Assembly (NCBI GenBank): GCA_036635835.1
Contig: JAVWPP010000002.1
Location: 62,001-126,000 of the forward strand
DNA: 64,000 nucleotides
Source: JAVWPP01 sp036635835
Lineage (GTDB): Bacteria; Bacillota; Clostridia; TANB77; CAG-465
Reading direction: 5' to 3'
The notes beneath the pieces are model-generated. The model saw nothing but the letters and a program-made list of their open reading frames with translations. It made no database searches and had not been told where the DNA came from. Position numbers and translations under genes: made by a program. Positions 24,133 to 32,576 of the stretch are shown here, one piece after another. Every line of letters starts with the position of its first letter. Within the stretch, counting starts at the first letter, position 1.

Positions 24133-24542
24133 AAGTTAAAAAAGAAACATTATTAATAATTGCTTCTATTGTTTGGCTTATAGCCGGCTTTAACGTTACT
24201 AAAATAGGGGTAATTTGTTATGCAAATAATATATCTATATTAAATATTATGCTATCTATAGTTGTTTTTACGCTATTTGGTCTTATGTTTTACAAAATGT
24301 ATAAAAAACATACAAAGAGAATTAAAGGATACAAAGAAGAAAAACAAAATGTATTTAAGTTTTTTGACATTAAGTCTTACTGCATTATGACCTTTATGAT
24401 CTCATTTGGTATATGGCTTAGATACTCAAACATAGCTCCACAAAGCTTTATAGCCTTTTTCTATACAGGACTTGGCCTTGCGCTTGCACTAGCTGGTGCA
24501 CTTTTTGGTGTAGAGTATATAAAAAGCAAAAAAAATAGATAA
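24129..24542 (+). CDS. Four-helix membrane protein, coupled to the previous gene
   Basis: The 137-residue protein has four predicted membrane helices in two pairs (about 7-24, 34-52, 82-101, 107-130) with a lysine-rich cytoplasmic loop between pairs. No family is recognised. The in-frame ATG at 24060 lies inside the previous gene with no ribosome site; the ATG at 24129 has AAAGGAGAG upstream inside that gene and overlaps its stop by ATGA. Function unknown. Confidence 0.75.
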   Translation: MKVKKETLLIIASIVWLIAGFNVTKIGVICYANNISILNIMLSIVVFTLFGLMFYKMYKKHTKRIKGYKEEKQNVFKFFDIKSYCIMTFMISFGIWLRYSNIAPQSFIAFFYTGLGLALALAGALFGVEYIKSKKNR

Positions 24543-24567
24543 ACCCGCGAAAGCGAGTTTATTTTTT
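24540..24567. terminator. Bidirectional hairpin between convergent genes
   Basis: TAAACCCGC, loop GAAA, GCGAGTTTA, then TTTTTTT. It starts at the stop of the plus-strand gene and ends at the stop of the minus-strand gene. Confidence 0.85.
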
Positions 24568-25334
24568 TAATATAATTTAATTATAGTCATGTTGCAGTAG
24601 TTATTAGGTATAGACAAAGAATTAGTTCCAATATTTCGTATCATAATTTTTTCTCCTGCAACTGCTGTCCTAACGAACATGCTACTACAAGAGCAGTATG
24701 GAGCAGCTCCAGAAGAAGTATTTCTGCAGAAGCTTCCAGACCAGTAACCAGAAGATTTGTCTCCGGTAAGCGCTGTTGATGCGTCCTGCGTGTTAGACGT
24801 TAAGGAATATGTAACTAGATAAATGCCTGCTGTAACAAAAGTAGCGCTTCCATCTGCGTTTAACTCTACAGATCCGCCTGTTCTTGTGAAATTTGTAAGC
24901 GGAATTACTGAGTTTGCAGATACGGAAATTGTAGAGCCTACATAATACCCAAAGAAAGTGTCTATAGTGCGTGGTATTACGCTAATTGGTAGTTTTAAGG
25001 TGCCATCTACAGTAGGTATTTCCCCAGTAGAAACACCTACGTTTCGCATAGCTGCTGTGCCAAGCCCTTGTATCTTACTAGATGAAAGGTTAGGTATATC
25101 TCTTTCTAAAAGATAGCTTTGCGTAACAATTTGGCCGTAATCGTTGGTTGTAAATTTAGTATACGGCGTGGTGGTATCTAGTCCATTTGGCTTATCTAAA
25201 GGGTTTAGCAAGACTTTGTTTCCTGCGTTTCCTATGTAAAGTTTGTTTGTGTCTGTTACAAAAGCAAGCTCTGCCTCAGATAAAATAGTAGATGATATGT
25301 TGGAGTTTAAACCGCGTTTTAACTGTATTTTCAT
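24567..25334 (-). CDS. Tail-fibre-like protein with C-terminal C1q/TNF-like beta domain
   Basis: The 255-residue protein starts KIQLKRGLNSNISSTILSEAELAFVTDTNKLYIGNAGNKVLL, the short beta N-terminal module seen in phage tail fibres and the Mtd tropism protein. A middle region with LGTAAMRNVGVSTGEIP resembles fibre shaft repeats. The C-terminal ~120 residues (GGSVELNADGSATFVTAGIYLVTYSL...) look like a C1q/TNF-like jelly roll. No other phage gene is near, so it is an orphan. Phage or tailocin remnant, or a spore or cell-surface filament protein, are both possible. AGGAGG precedes the ATG on the minus strand. Confidence 0.7.
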   Translation of the reverse strand: MKIQLKRGLNSNISSTILSEAELAFVTDTNKLYIGNAGNKVLLNPLDKPNGLDTTTPYTKFTTNDYGQIVTQSYLLERDIPNLSSSKIQGLGTAAMRNVGVSTGEIPTVDGTLKLPISVIPRTIDTFFGYYVGSTISVSANSVIPLTNFTRTGGSVELNADGSATFVTAGIYLVTYSLTSNTQDASTALTGDKSSGYWSGSFCRNTSSGAAPYCSCSSMFVRTAVAGEKIMIRNIGTNSLSIPNNYCNMTIIKLY

Positions 25335-25514
25335 ATATATATATACCTCCTATGTTAGATATATATTAGTATATTAAAAGTAGGTAGATTATATGAATAG
25401 ATATTATTCTTAAAAATTTTAAAAAAGTATTAAGTATATATGCTTGCTACGTATGTTGCAAAGTAGAAAAAAGAAGAAAAAGCAAAGGTGTATTTACCAA
25501 AATATGAAAATGTA

Positions 25515-25544
25515 TTGACAAAGATTTAAAATATAGGATATAAT
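25515..25544 (+). promoter_or_regulatory. Sigma-A promoter reading into the assembly gap
   Basis: Perfect TTGACA (25515-25520), 18-base spacer, perfect TATAAT (25539-25544). It probably drives the prepilin-like gene at 25717, if the gap holds only a leader. Confidence 0.7.
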
Positions 25545-25579
25545 AAAATAAATATGAAATGTTTAAAAAAATAAAAAAA

Positions 25580-25679
25580 NNNNNNNNNNNNNNNNNNNNN
25601 NNNNNNNNNNNNNNNNNNNNNNNNNNNNNNNNNNNNNNNNNNNNNNNNNNNNNNNNNNNNNNNNNNNNNNNNNNNNNNN
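25580..25679. other. Assembly gap (100 N)
   Basis: Exactly 100 N flanked by A-runs on both sides (AAATAAAAAAA before, AAAAACAAAAAC after). The round length suggests a scaffolding spacer of unknown true size. AAATGTTT before and AAACATTT after the gap are inverted copies, so a hairpin or poly-A slip may have broken the assembly. Confidence 0.98.
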
Positions 25680-25716
25680 AAAAACAAAAACATTTCATTG
25701 AAAGGTAGTGTATATT

Positions 25717-27177
25717 ATGAAAAAAGGAATTTCTCTAATTATACTTTGCATAACAATAATAATCATGCTTATACTAGCAGGCGTAGTTGTAACAACATTT
25801 TCTAAAACAAACACAGTAAGTAAAGCAAAAGAAGCAGTGTTTAAACAAGACATGGCAAACATGCAAGAAGTACTTGCAGTAAAGCTTGCAACCATACTAG
25901 CAGAAGGAAACGTAGCAGAAAGCAGCGTAACTGCGCTAGATAAAACAAGTGTAAAAAAATACATAGAAGATTTGCCTAAAAAATATGAAGACAGAGTAAG
26001 TATAGTAAAAGGAAAACTTTGCTTTGATGGAGAGATTTACGATGAAATACGCTGGTCAGAAGATATGCAAATAGGTAAAAACAAAAATAAAAAACCTAAA
26101 TACGAAAGCAAAGCTAAGGTTTTTGATAATCTTTCAAACGAAGTAGTATATAGCAAAATAATAACCCAGTCAAATGGTACATTTATAGCGGTTAAAACAA
26201 ATGCAGATATGTCTGGAGATGCAAGCATAGTCTTAGTTAACGACGACTTATCTAACGTATGGGAATGCAAGTTAGAGCGCTCTTTAAACCTAGAAAGCAT
26301 AGCAGGAACAATAGCTGTAGACGATGCATATATATACGTTCCATACATGTATAGGCCAGAAAACATAAACGAAAAAAGCTATACTAAACTAGTTAAAATA
26401 AATAAAGCAACAGGTAAATTAGATGAAAAATCTACAGATATAAAAGACTTCCTAATTTTTCATAAAATCTATGTAGACGAAAACAATATATACATAATAT
26501 ATAACAAATACGAAGAAGCAGAAAAAACAAACTATATTCAGTTTATAAAATTAGACAAAGATCTAAACATACATATAAACAAAAAAGTAGAAGGTGTATC
26601 TTTTTCAGAATCTCTAATGATGAAAATGGATAAAAGCGAGGCAGATATTTGCATATCTTACGCAACTAAAGAAAAAATAGTTATGGTTAAAATAGATACA
26701 AACGGCAAATGCATATATAACGTAGAAAAAGACGTAAAATATAAAACTGAGCAAAACGCATGGGTATACCCTTTAAACTACGGAAATACCGCTAAATATA
26801 TAACTGCATATAGAGGGCTAGGGCAAGATAAAAATAAAGCCATTACATACCTTACAGAGCTAGATTCAAGCGGCGCAGTTATAGAAGAAAAAGAAATAAT
26901 CCCTAGATACAATATAGGAGATATTAAAAAAACAAAAGACAATAACATATATATAACAGGTAGTAAATTAGTAAATAAAAAAAATATAAGCGTAGTTATA
27001 AAAACAGATAAAAACATGAAAAAAATATGGGAAATACAAAGTGAAAAAGATAATGCAGAAGTTACAGAAGTAGTAGATTACGGCAAAAATCTATACGTTT
27101 ACGAAAACATATATACAAAAGTAGAAAACGCAAACGACATAGTTACACCATATAGATTAAAATATATTTTTAAATAA
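25717..27177 (+). CDS. Prepilin-like N-terminus on a large extracytoplasmic protein
   Basis: The 486-residue protein begins MKKGISLIILCITIIIMLILAGVVV, a prepilin-like leader (short basic segment, glycine, then a long hydrophobic helix) without the usual Glu at position +5. About 35 residues of amphipathic helix follow. The remainder (about 130-486) is repeated beta-rich sequence with VLVNDDLSNVWECKLER, TKLVKINKATGKLDEK and VVIKTDKNMKKIWEIQ, suggesting a beta-propeller-like fold. Similar proteins are common in gut Clostridia but their role is unknown. An AAAGG site favours the ATG at 25717 over the GTG at 25708. The assembly gap lies about 40 bases upstream. Confidence 0.75.
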   Translation: MKKGISLIILCITIIIMLILAGVVVTTFSKTNTVSKAKEAVFKQDMANMQEVLAVKLATILAEGNVAESSVTALDKTSVKKYIEDLPKKYEDRVSIVKGKLCFDGEIYDEIRWSEDMQIGKNKNKKPKYESKAKVFDNLSNEVVYSKIITQSNGTFIAVKTNADMSGDASIVLVNDDLSNVWECKLERSLNLESIAGTIAVDDAYIYVPYMYRPENINEKSYTKLVKINKATGKLDEKSTDIKDFLIFHKIYVDENNIYIIYNKYEEAEKTNYIQFIKLDKDLNIHINKKVEGVSFSESLMMKMDKSEADICISYATKEKIVMVKIDTNGKCIYNVEKDVKYKTEQNAWVYPLNYGNTAKYITAYRGLGQDKNKAITYLTELDSSGAVIEEKEIIPRYNIGDIKKTKDNNIYITGSKLVNKKNISVVIKTDKNMKKIWEIQSEKDNAEVTEVVDYGKNLYVYENIYTKVENANDIVTPYRLKYIFK

Positions 27178-27179
27178 AA

Positions 27180-27253
27180 GATATCCGTATACTAGCTGTA
27201 TACGGATATATATATTAAAGAGAAAAAATAACTCATACTTTTTCAAAAAAAAA
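27180..27253 (+). repeat. ATACGG-core intergenic repeat, copy 3, with perfect hairpin
   Basis: ATATCCGTATAC and GTATACGGATAT form a perfect 12-bp stem with a 5-base loop (27181-27209). The following blocks (ATACGGAT, AAAGAGAAAAAATAACTCATAC, TTTTTCAAAAAAAA) match the order of the copy after mbl. It probably also ends transcription of the preceding gene. Confidence 0.6.
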
Positions 27254-27263
27254 TAAAATTCAA

Positions 27264-27292
27264 TTGAAAAAAAGCAAAAAATAATATATAAT
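27264..27292 (+). promoter_or_regulatory. Sigma-A promoter of the DUF1846 gene
   Basis: TTGAAA (27264-27269), 17-base spacer, perfect TATAAT (27287-27292), 26 bases before the ATG. Confidence 0.65.
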
Positions 27293-27318
27293 TCAAATGA
27301 TTGAAACGAGGAAAAAAG

Positions 27319-28776
27319 ATGAAAAATGGATTTGACAACGAGAAATATTTAAAAATACAAAGCGAAGAAATAAAAAAAAGAATTGCAATGTTTGATAGCA
27401 AACTATATCTAGAATTCGGCGGAAAACTTTTTGACGACTACCATGCAAGCAGAGTACTTCCAGGCTTCGAAGCAAACTCAAAAATAAAAATCCTACAAGA
27501 GTTAAAAGACGACCTAGAAGTAGTATTTTGCATAAACGCAAAAGATATAGAAAAGAAAAAAATAAGAGCAGACTACGGAATAACATACGACAAAGAACTG
27601 CTAAGACTAATAGAAAACCTAAAAGCACTAGACATATGCGTAAGTAGCGTAGTCATCACATTATATAAAGGACAAACAAGCGTAAAAAGCTTCAGAAAAA
27701 TGCTAGAAAGAATGAACGTAAAAACATACATACACACCGCAACAAAAGGATATCCAACAGAAATAGAAACAATAGTAAGTAGCGAAGGATACGGACTAAA
27801 CGAATACATAGAAACAACTAAAAAACTAGTAGTAGTAACAGCCCCAGGCCCAAGCAGCGGAAAACTTGCTACATGCCTTTCACAGCTATACCACGAATAC
27901 AAAAGAGGTGTAAACGCAGGATATGCAAAATATGAAACATTCCCAGTATGGAATTTACCACTTACCCACCCTGTAAACATAGCGTACGAAGCAGCAACAG
28001 CAGACATACAGGATATTAATATGATAGATCCATTCCACCTAGAAGCATACGGAGTAAGCGCAGTAAACTACAATAGAGACATAGCAACATTTCCAATATT
28101 AAAAAACATACTCCTAAAAATCACAGGAAAAGAAATATACAAATCACCAACAGACATGGGCGTAAACACCCTTAAAGACTGCATTATAGACGATGAAGTA
28201 GTAAAAGAAGCATCAAAACAAGAAATAATAAGAAGATACTACGCCGCACTTTGCGATGTTAAATTAGAAAAACTAGAAGAAGACACCGCAAGCAGAATAA
28301 AAATGCTAATGAATGAGCTAGACATTTCAGAAAAAGATAGAGATGTAGTATTACCAGCACTTAAAAAAGCAGAAAAAGAAAATACGCATGTTATTTCTTT
28401 AAAACTACCAAATGGAAAAATAATAACAGGAAAACAAACAGACCTACTTAGCCCTGCAAGCTCAGCTATACTTAACGCAGTAAAAGAACTTACTAACATA
28501 CCAGATGAAGTATACCTTCTTTCACCAGCTGTCCTAGAGCCAATTTTAAAGCTAAAAGATATAACTATCTACCAAAAGCTAACCAATTTAAATCTACAAG
28601 AAGTACTAATTGCACTTAGCATTTGCTCGGTTACAAATCCAATCATAGTAAAAGCAATAGATAATTTATCTAAGTTAAAAAATACAGATGCACACGCTTC
28701 ATACATGGTTTCTGACGAAGAAATTAAAATATTTAAAAGGCTACAAATTAACCTAACATGCGAGCCTAAATTCTAA
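27319..28776 (+). CDS. DUF1846 domain protein
   Basis: The 485-residue protein matches DUF1846 along its length: GFDNEKYLKIQSEEIKKRI, LEFGGKLFDDYHASRVLPGF, VVVTAPGPSSGKLATCLSQLYHE and PFHLEAYGVSAVNYNRDI. The last has a Walker-like GPSSGKLAT loop, so a nucleotide-binding role is likely, but the biochemical function is not known. The ATG at 27319 has CGAGGA upstream; the TTG at 27301 is inside the leader. Its third codon positions are notably poor in T and rich in A and C compared with genes in the first 20 kb. Confidence 0.93.
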   Translation: MKNGFDNEKYLKIQSEEIKKRIAMFDSKLYLEFGGKLFDDYHASRVLPGFEANSKIKILQELKDDLEVVFCINAKDIEKKKIRADYGITYDKELLRLIENLKALDICVSSVVITLYKGQTSVKSFRKMLERMNVKTYIHTATKGYPTEIETIVSSEGYGLNEYIETTKKLVVVTAPGPSSGKLATCLSQLYHEYKRGVNAGYAKYETFPVWNLPLTHPVNIAYEAATADIQDINMIDPFHLEAYGVSAVNYNRDIATFPILKNILLKITGKEIYKSPTDMGVNTLKDCIIDDEVVKEASKQEIIRRYYAALCDVKLEKLEEDTASRIKMLMNELDISEKDRDVVLPALKKAEKENTHVISLKLPNGKIITGKQTDLLSPASSAILNAVKELTNIPDEVYLLSPAVLEPILKLKDITIYQKLTNLNLQEVLIALSICSVTNPIIVKAIDNLSKLKNTDAHASYMVSDEEIKIFKRLQINLTCEPKF

Positions 28777-28782
28777 TATAAT

Positions 28783-28826
28783 GTGAAATGAAATAAGTAG
28801 AAATACATATCTCATTTCATTTTTTT
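28783..28826 (+). terminator. Rho-independent terminator after the DUF1846 gene
   Basis: TGAAATGA and TCATTTCA form an 8-bp stem with a 20-base loop, followed by seven T. Confidence 0.75.
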
Positions 28827-28865
28827 GTCTAAAAAGTAGAAAAAACAAAAAAAATTTAAATCTTA

Positions 28866-28894
28866 TTGACAAAGTAGAAACAAAGAATTATAAT
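28866..28894 (+). promoter_or_regulatory. Consensus sigma-A promoter of recN
   Basis: Perfect TTGACA (28866-28871), 17-base spacer, perfect TATAAT (28889-28894). A strong promoter expected to need repression. Confidence 0.9.
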
Positions 28895-28902
28895 ACAAAT
28901 TA

Positions 28903-28914
28903 GAACTAGTGTTC
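28903..28914 (+). promoter_or_regulatory. LexA (SOS) box of recN
   Basis: GAAC-TAGT-GTTC, the GAAC-N4-GTTC core of the Gram-positive LexA/DinR box, placed just after the -10 element at the expected transcription start. LexA bound here would block recN until DNA damage. Confidence 0.85.
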
Positions 28915-28931
28915 ACGAAAAGAGGCATACT

Positions 28932-30572
28932 ATGATACAAACTTTACATATAAAAAACATAGGAATAATAGAAGATTTAAATATAGATTTTAACACAGGA
29001 TTTAACGTCCTAACAGGTGAAACAGGCGCCGGTAAAACCCTTATAATAGAAGCAATACAGATAATTTGCGGTAGTAGATTTTCTAAAGATATTATAAAAA
29101 AAGGCAAAGATTTTTCTCTAGTAGAAGCATGCATATACGCCCCTAAAAGCGAGTATGCAGAAGACGAAAACATAATTGTATCTAGAGAAATAAATAAAAA
29201 CGGAAAAAATCTTTGCAAAGTAAATGGAAGATTAGTTACAATAACTGAGCTTAAAAAAATAATGCAAGATAACATAGATATACACGGACAAAATAACAAC
29301 CAAAATCTAATGAACCCTGCTAAACATATAGAATATCTAGACAGCTACATTGGCAAAGAAATAGACACGTTAAAAGAAAAATACACAGTAATATACACTA
29401 GATATTTAGAAATAAATAAAGCGCTAGATAAAAACTATGGTAACGATATAGAAAAACAAAGAAAATTAGATCTTCTAATGTATCAATTTAACGAAATAGA
29501 TGAAGCATATTTAAAAGAAGGAGAAGAAGAAACTTTAGAAGAAAAATTTAAAATAGCAAAAGATTCAGCTAAAATAATAGAAAACCTAACATGCCTAAAC
29601 GAAAATCTAGAAGACAAAGTCATTTCCGGATTAGAAGATAGCATAAAAAGCTTAAACAAATTAACTACATACAATAATACATATGTAGAAAAACTAAATA
29701 AAGTAGAAGAAATGTATTACGAGCTAAAAGAAATATCATCAGATGTTTATGGATATAAACAAGAAGTAGACATAGATGAAGAAGCTTTAAATACCTTGCA
29801 AAACAGGCTAGATCAAATATTTTCTCTAAAAAGAAAATACGGAAATACAGTTACAGATATATTAAAATACAAGCAGGAAATAGAAGATGAAATAAATAGC
29901 ATAGAAAATTTAGAATATCATAATAATGAGCTAAAAAAAGAGCTTGGCCAAATAAAAATCAAAATGTTAGAACAAGCAAAAGAAATAAACAAAGTAAGAA
30001 CAAAATTTGCAGAAGAGCTGCAAAAGAAAATAAATAATGAGCTAATAGAGCTAGATATGAAAAACGCTAAATTTGAAGTAAACATCACATATAGCGAAGA
30101 AGAATTCACAAAAAATGCATTAGATAAAATAGAGTTTCGCATAGCTACAAATCTAGGGGAAGAATTTAAACCACTTGTAAAAATTGCTTCAGGCGGCGAA
30201 GTATCAAGAATTATGCTAGGTATAAAAACAGTCCTAGCTTCTGCTTTAAATGTAGAAGTACTTGTTTTTGATGAAATAGATACTGGAATAAGCGGCGTTG
30301 CAGCAAAAGCAGTTAGTAAAAAAATGAGACAAATTTCAAAAAAACATCAAGTAATTTGCGTAACACATCAAGCAGTAATTGCAGCAAAAGCAGACTTTAA
30401 TTACTTTATACAAAAAAATATTGTAGATAACATTACAAAAACCAGCGTAAGACTCCTATCTGAGATTGAAGTTATTAGAGAAATAGCAAGAATAGCAACA
30501 GGAGATATAAATAAAATCGCACTAGAACATGCAGCATCACTTAGAGAAGACAAATCCATAGAAACAATATAA
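28932..30572 (+). CDS. recN: DNA repair protein RecN
   Basis: The 546-residue SMC-like ATPase has Walker A GETGAGKTLIIEAI near residue 33, DIHGQNNNQNLMNPAKHIEYLDSY, a central coiled coil (about 150-350), the ABC signature KIASGGEVSRIMLGIK and Walker B VLVFDEIDTGISG. It acts early in double-strand break repair. GAGG lies 11 bases before the ATG. The promoter is perfect consensus with a LexA box next to it, as for many bacterial recN genes. Confidence 0.97.
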   Translation: MIQTLHIKNIGIIEDLNIDFNTGFNVLTGETGAGKTLIIEAIQIICGSRFSKDIIKKGKDFSLVEACIYAPKSEYAEDENIIVSREINKNGKNLCKVNGRLVTITELKKIMQDNIDIHGQNNNQNLMNPAKHIEYLDSYIGKEIDTLKEKYTVIYTRYLEINKALDKNYGNDIEKQRKLDLLMYQFNEIDEAYLKEGEEETLEEKFKIAKDSAKIIENLTCLNENLEDKVISGLEDSIKSLNKLTTYNNTYVEKLNKVEEMYYELKEISSDVYGYKQEVDIDEEALNTLQNRLDQIFSLKRKYGNTVTDILKYKQEIEDEINSIENLEYHNNELKKELGQIKIKMLEQAKEINKVRTKFAEELQKKINNELIELDMKNAKFEVNITYSEEEFTKNALDKIEFRIATNLGEEFKPLVKIASGGEVSRIMLGIKTVLASALNVEVLVFDEIDTGISGVAAKAVSKKMRQISKKHQVICVTHQAVIAAKADFNYFIQKNIVDNITKTSVRLLSEIEVIREIARIATGDINKIALEHAASLREDKSIETI

Positions 30573-30627
30573 AAGCAGAATAAAATCTCTTAAAACACTA
30601 ATAATATATATTAGTTAGGAGAACATT

Positions 30628-32154
30628 ATGGAATCATATTGGATAAAATCAACAGAAAAAAAAGAAGCAAACTATCAAAAATTAGAAGAAGATATAACTG
30701 TAGATGTTTGCATAATAGGAGGCGGAATCACAGGCATAACTACTGCATACTATTTAAACAAAGAAGGCCTAGACGTTGCAGTAATAGAGCAAGATAAACT
30801 AGCATCTAAAGCAAGCGGAAAAACAACGGGTAAAATAACTAGTCAGCATGGCTGCATATATAAGCATCTTTTAGATACATTTGGAGAAGAATTAGCTCGC
30901 AAATATCTATATGCAAACCAAAAAGCTTTAAAAAACATAGAAAAAATAATATTAGAAGAAAAAATCTCTTGCGATTTCAAAAAAGAAACAGCATATGTAT
31001 ATACAACGGAATATATACAGTTACAAACTTTAAAAGATGAAATAGAAGCTCTAAAGGCTATAGATAGCACATTCCCATGCAATTATCTAGAAGAGATACC
31101 TATGCAAAAAGATATATTAGGAGCAGTTTCCTTCAATAATCAGGCGCAGTTTCATCCAAGAAAATATATACTTTCGCTTGCAAATATCATTTCACAAAAA
31201 GGTGCTAAAATATTTGAAAACACAAAAGCATTATCTATAAAAAAACAGGGAGAGCAGTACTGTATATCTACAAAAGAAGGAAAAATAAAAGCCAAAAATG
31301 TAGTAGTTGCAACTCAGTATCCATTTAAAAATTTCCCCGGTATGTATTTTATAAAAATGTACCAAAGCACCTCATACGCCATTCTTGCAGAAACAAGTAT
31401 GCCGCTTTTAGAGGGAATGTATATATCAGAAAACGTGCAAACTAGATCTTTTAGAACAGTTAAAGATGGTAATAAAGAATTACTTTTAGCTGTTGGTAGC
31501 GATCATAAAACAGGCATAAATATAGATTTAAACAGCGCATATACAAATTTAGAAGACGAAATAAAAACCATATATCAAGATGCAAAAATCAAATACAAAT
31601 GGAATACCCAAGACTGCATTACGCTAGATAAAGTCCCATACATAGGCGAGTTTTCTAGCATAATGCAAGGAATATACGTAGCTACTGGATACAACAAATG
31701 GGGCATGAGCACATCAAATATAGCAGCTGAAATAATAACAGATAAAATTTTAAATAGAGTAAATAAATACGAAGACATATTTAAAGCCACAAGGTTAAAT
31801 GTAGTAAAAAACCATACTCCTTTTTCAAATATGGTAAAACAAAGCTTTAAATCACTAGTAACAGAAAAAATGAAAATAAAAGAAGAAAATTTACAAGATA
31901 TAAAAGCAGGAGATGGAAAAGTAATAATAAAAGATAACAAAAAAGTAGGAGTATATAAAGATCCTAAAGGAAAAATATATTTAGTTAATCCTGTTTGCAC
32001 TCACCTAGGATGCCTACTTGTCTTTAATAATCTAGAGAAAACTTGGGACTGCCCATGCCATGGCTCAAGGTTCACCTTTGAAGGGAAATGCATATACGGC
32101 CCTAGCAACAAAGACTTAGAAAGCTATACATCATGTAACAAAAACAGCATATAA
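30628..32154 (+). CDS. FAD-dependent oxidoreductase with C-terminal Rieske domain
   Basis: The 508-residue protein has an N-terminal DAO-type FAD domain (VDVCIIGGGITGITTAYYLNKEGLDVAVIEQ, about 25-55, and KASGKTTGKITSQHG). A C-terminal Rieske [2Fe-2S] domain has both ligand pairs: C457 and H459 in CTHLGC, and C475 and H478 in CPCHGSRF. Such fusions are annotated as FAD-binding or glycine-oxidase-like Rieske proteins; the substrate is unknown. TTAGGAG precedes the ATG. It follows recN but a short AT-rich hairpin region separates them. Confidence 0.93.
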   Translation: MESYWIKSTEKKEANYQKLEEDITVDVCIIGGGITGITTAYYLNKEGLDVAVIEQDKLASKASGKTTGKITSQHGCIYKHLLDTFGEELARKYLYANQKALKNIEKIILEEKISCDFKKETAYVYTTEYIQLQTLKDEIEALKAIDSTFPCNYLEEIPMQKDILGAVSFNNQAQFHPRKYILSLANIISQKGAKIFENTKALSIKKQGEQYCISTKEGKIKAKNVVVATQYPFKNFPGMYFIKMYQSTSYAILAETSMPLLEGMYISENVQTRSFRTVKDGNKELLLAVGSDHKTGINIDLNSAYTNLEDEIKTIYQDAKIKYKWNTQDCITLDKVPYIGEFSSIMQGIYVATGYNKWGMSTSNIAAEIITDKILNRVNKYEDIFKATRLNVVKNHTPFSNMVKQSFKSLVTEKMKIKEENLQDIKAGDGKVIIKDNKKVGVYKDPKGKIYLVNPVCTHLGCLLVFNNLEKTWDCPCHGSRFTFEGKCIYGPSNKDLESYTSCNKNSI

Positions 32155-32181
32155 ACATATACTAAATATAGGGGTGAATAT

Positions 32182-32307
32182 ATGTTAAATAATATTTTTA
32201 ACAACATTTTTAGAATGTTAGGAATTAATAATAATCAAAATAGTAAAAGACAATCTCAAAGCAAAAGAACAGGATATATACAAAGATCAAGATACATAGG
32301 AAAGTAG
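32182..32307 (+). CDS. 41-residue basic peptide of unknown function
   Basis: A short ORF (MLNNIFNNIFRMLGINNNQN..., ending RSRYIGK) has a good AGGGGTG ribosome site 7 bases before the ATG and is followed at once by a perfect hairpin terminator. An amphipathic N-terminal half is followed by an Arg/Lys/Ser/Gln-rich tail. It may be translated from the preceding Rieske transcript. It could be a small spore or nucleic-acid-binding protein; no family is recognised. Confidence 0.65.
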   Translation: MLNNIFNNIFRMLGINNNQNSKRQSQSKRTGYIQRSRYIGK

Positions 32308-32310
32308 AAA

Positions 32311-32336
32311 AAAGATGTGAGAAATCACATCTTTAA
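32311..32336 (+). terminator. Hairpin terminator after the 41-residue ORF
   Basis: AAAGATGTGA, loop GAAA, TCACATCTTT, a perfect 10-bp stem; only a short T-tract follows. Confidence 0.8.
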
Positions 32337-32362
32337 TATATGTATATAAAGCAAAATTTAGG

Positions 32363-32391
32363 TTGACATAAACCCTCTAAAGTGGTATAAT
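32363..32391 (+). promoter_or_regulatory. Consensus sigma-A promoter upstream of the 32.6 kb gene
   Basis: Perfect TTGACA (32363-32368), 17-base spacer, perfect TATAAT (32386-32391). The leader is about 180 bases and holds a seven-codon ORF (MNEYLKK, 32446-32469) with an AGAAGGTG ribosome site. Confidence 0.9.
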
Positions 32392-32576
32392 TAAAGTATA
32401 GTTAAATAAAAACTCTAAGCAAAATTGCAAAGAAGGTGCAGTATTATGAATGAATATTTGAAAAAATAACGTATTTCAATACACACAGCAGTACATAAAT
32501 GAATTGAAACTTTACAATAAATACATACCCAAAAGGTATTAATGTAAAAATAAAAATTTAAATATAGAGGTGCAAA

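Noticed and set aside
24567..25334. Prophage
   Set aside because: Only one fibre-like gene is present; no capsid, portal, terminase, integrase or lysis gene is visible on either side.
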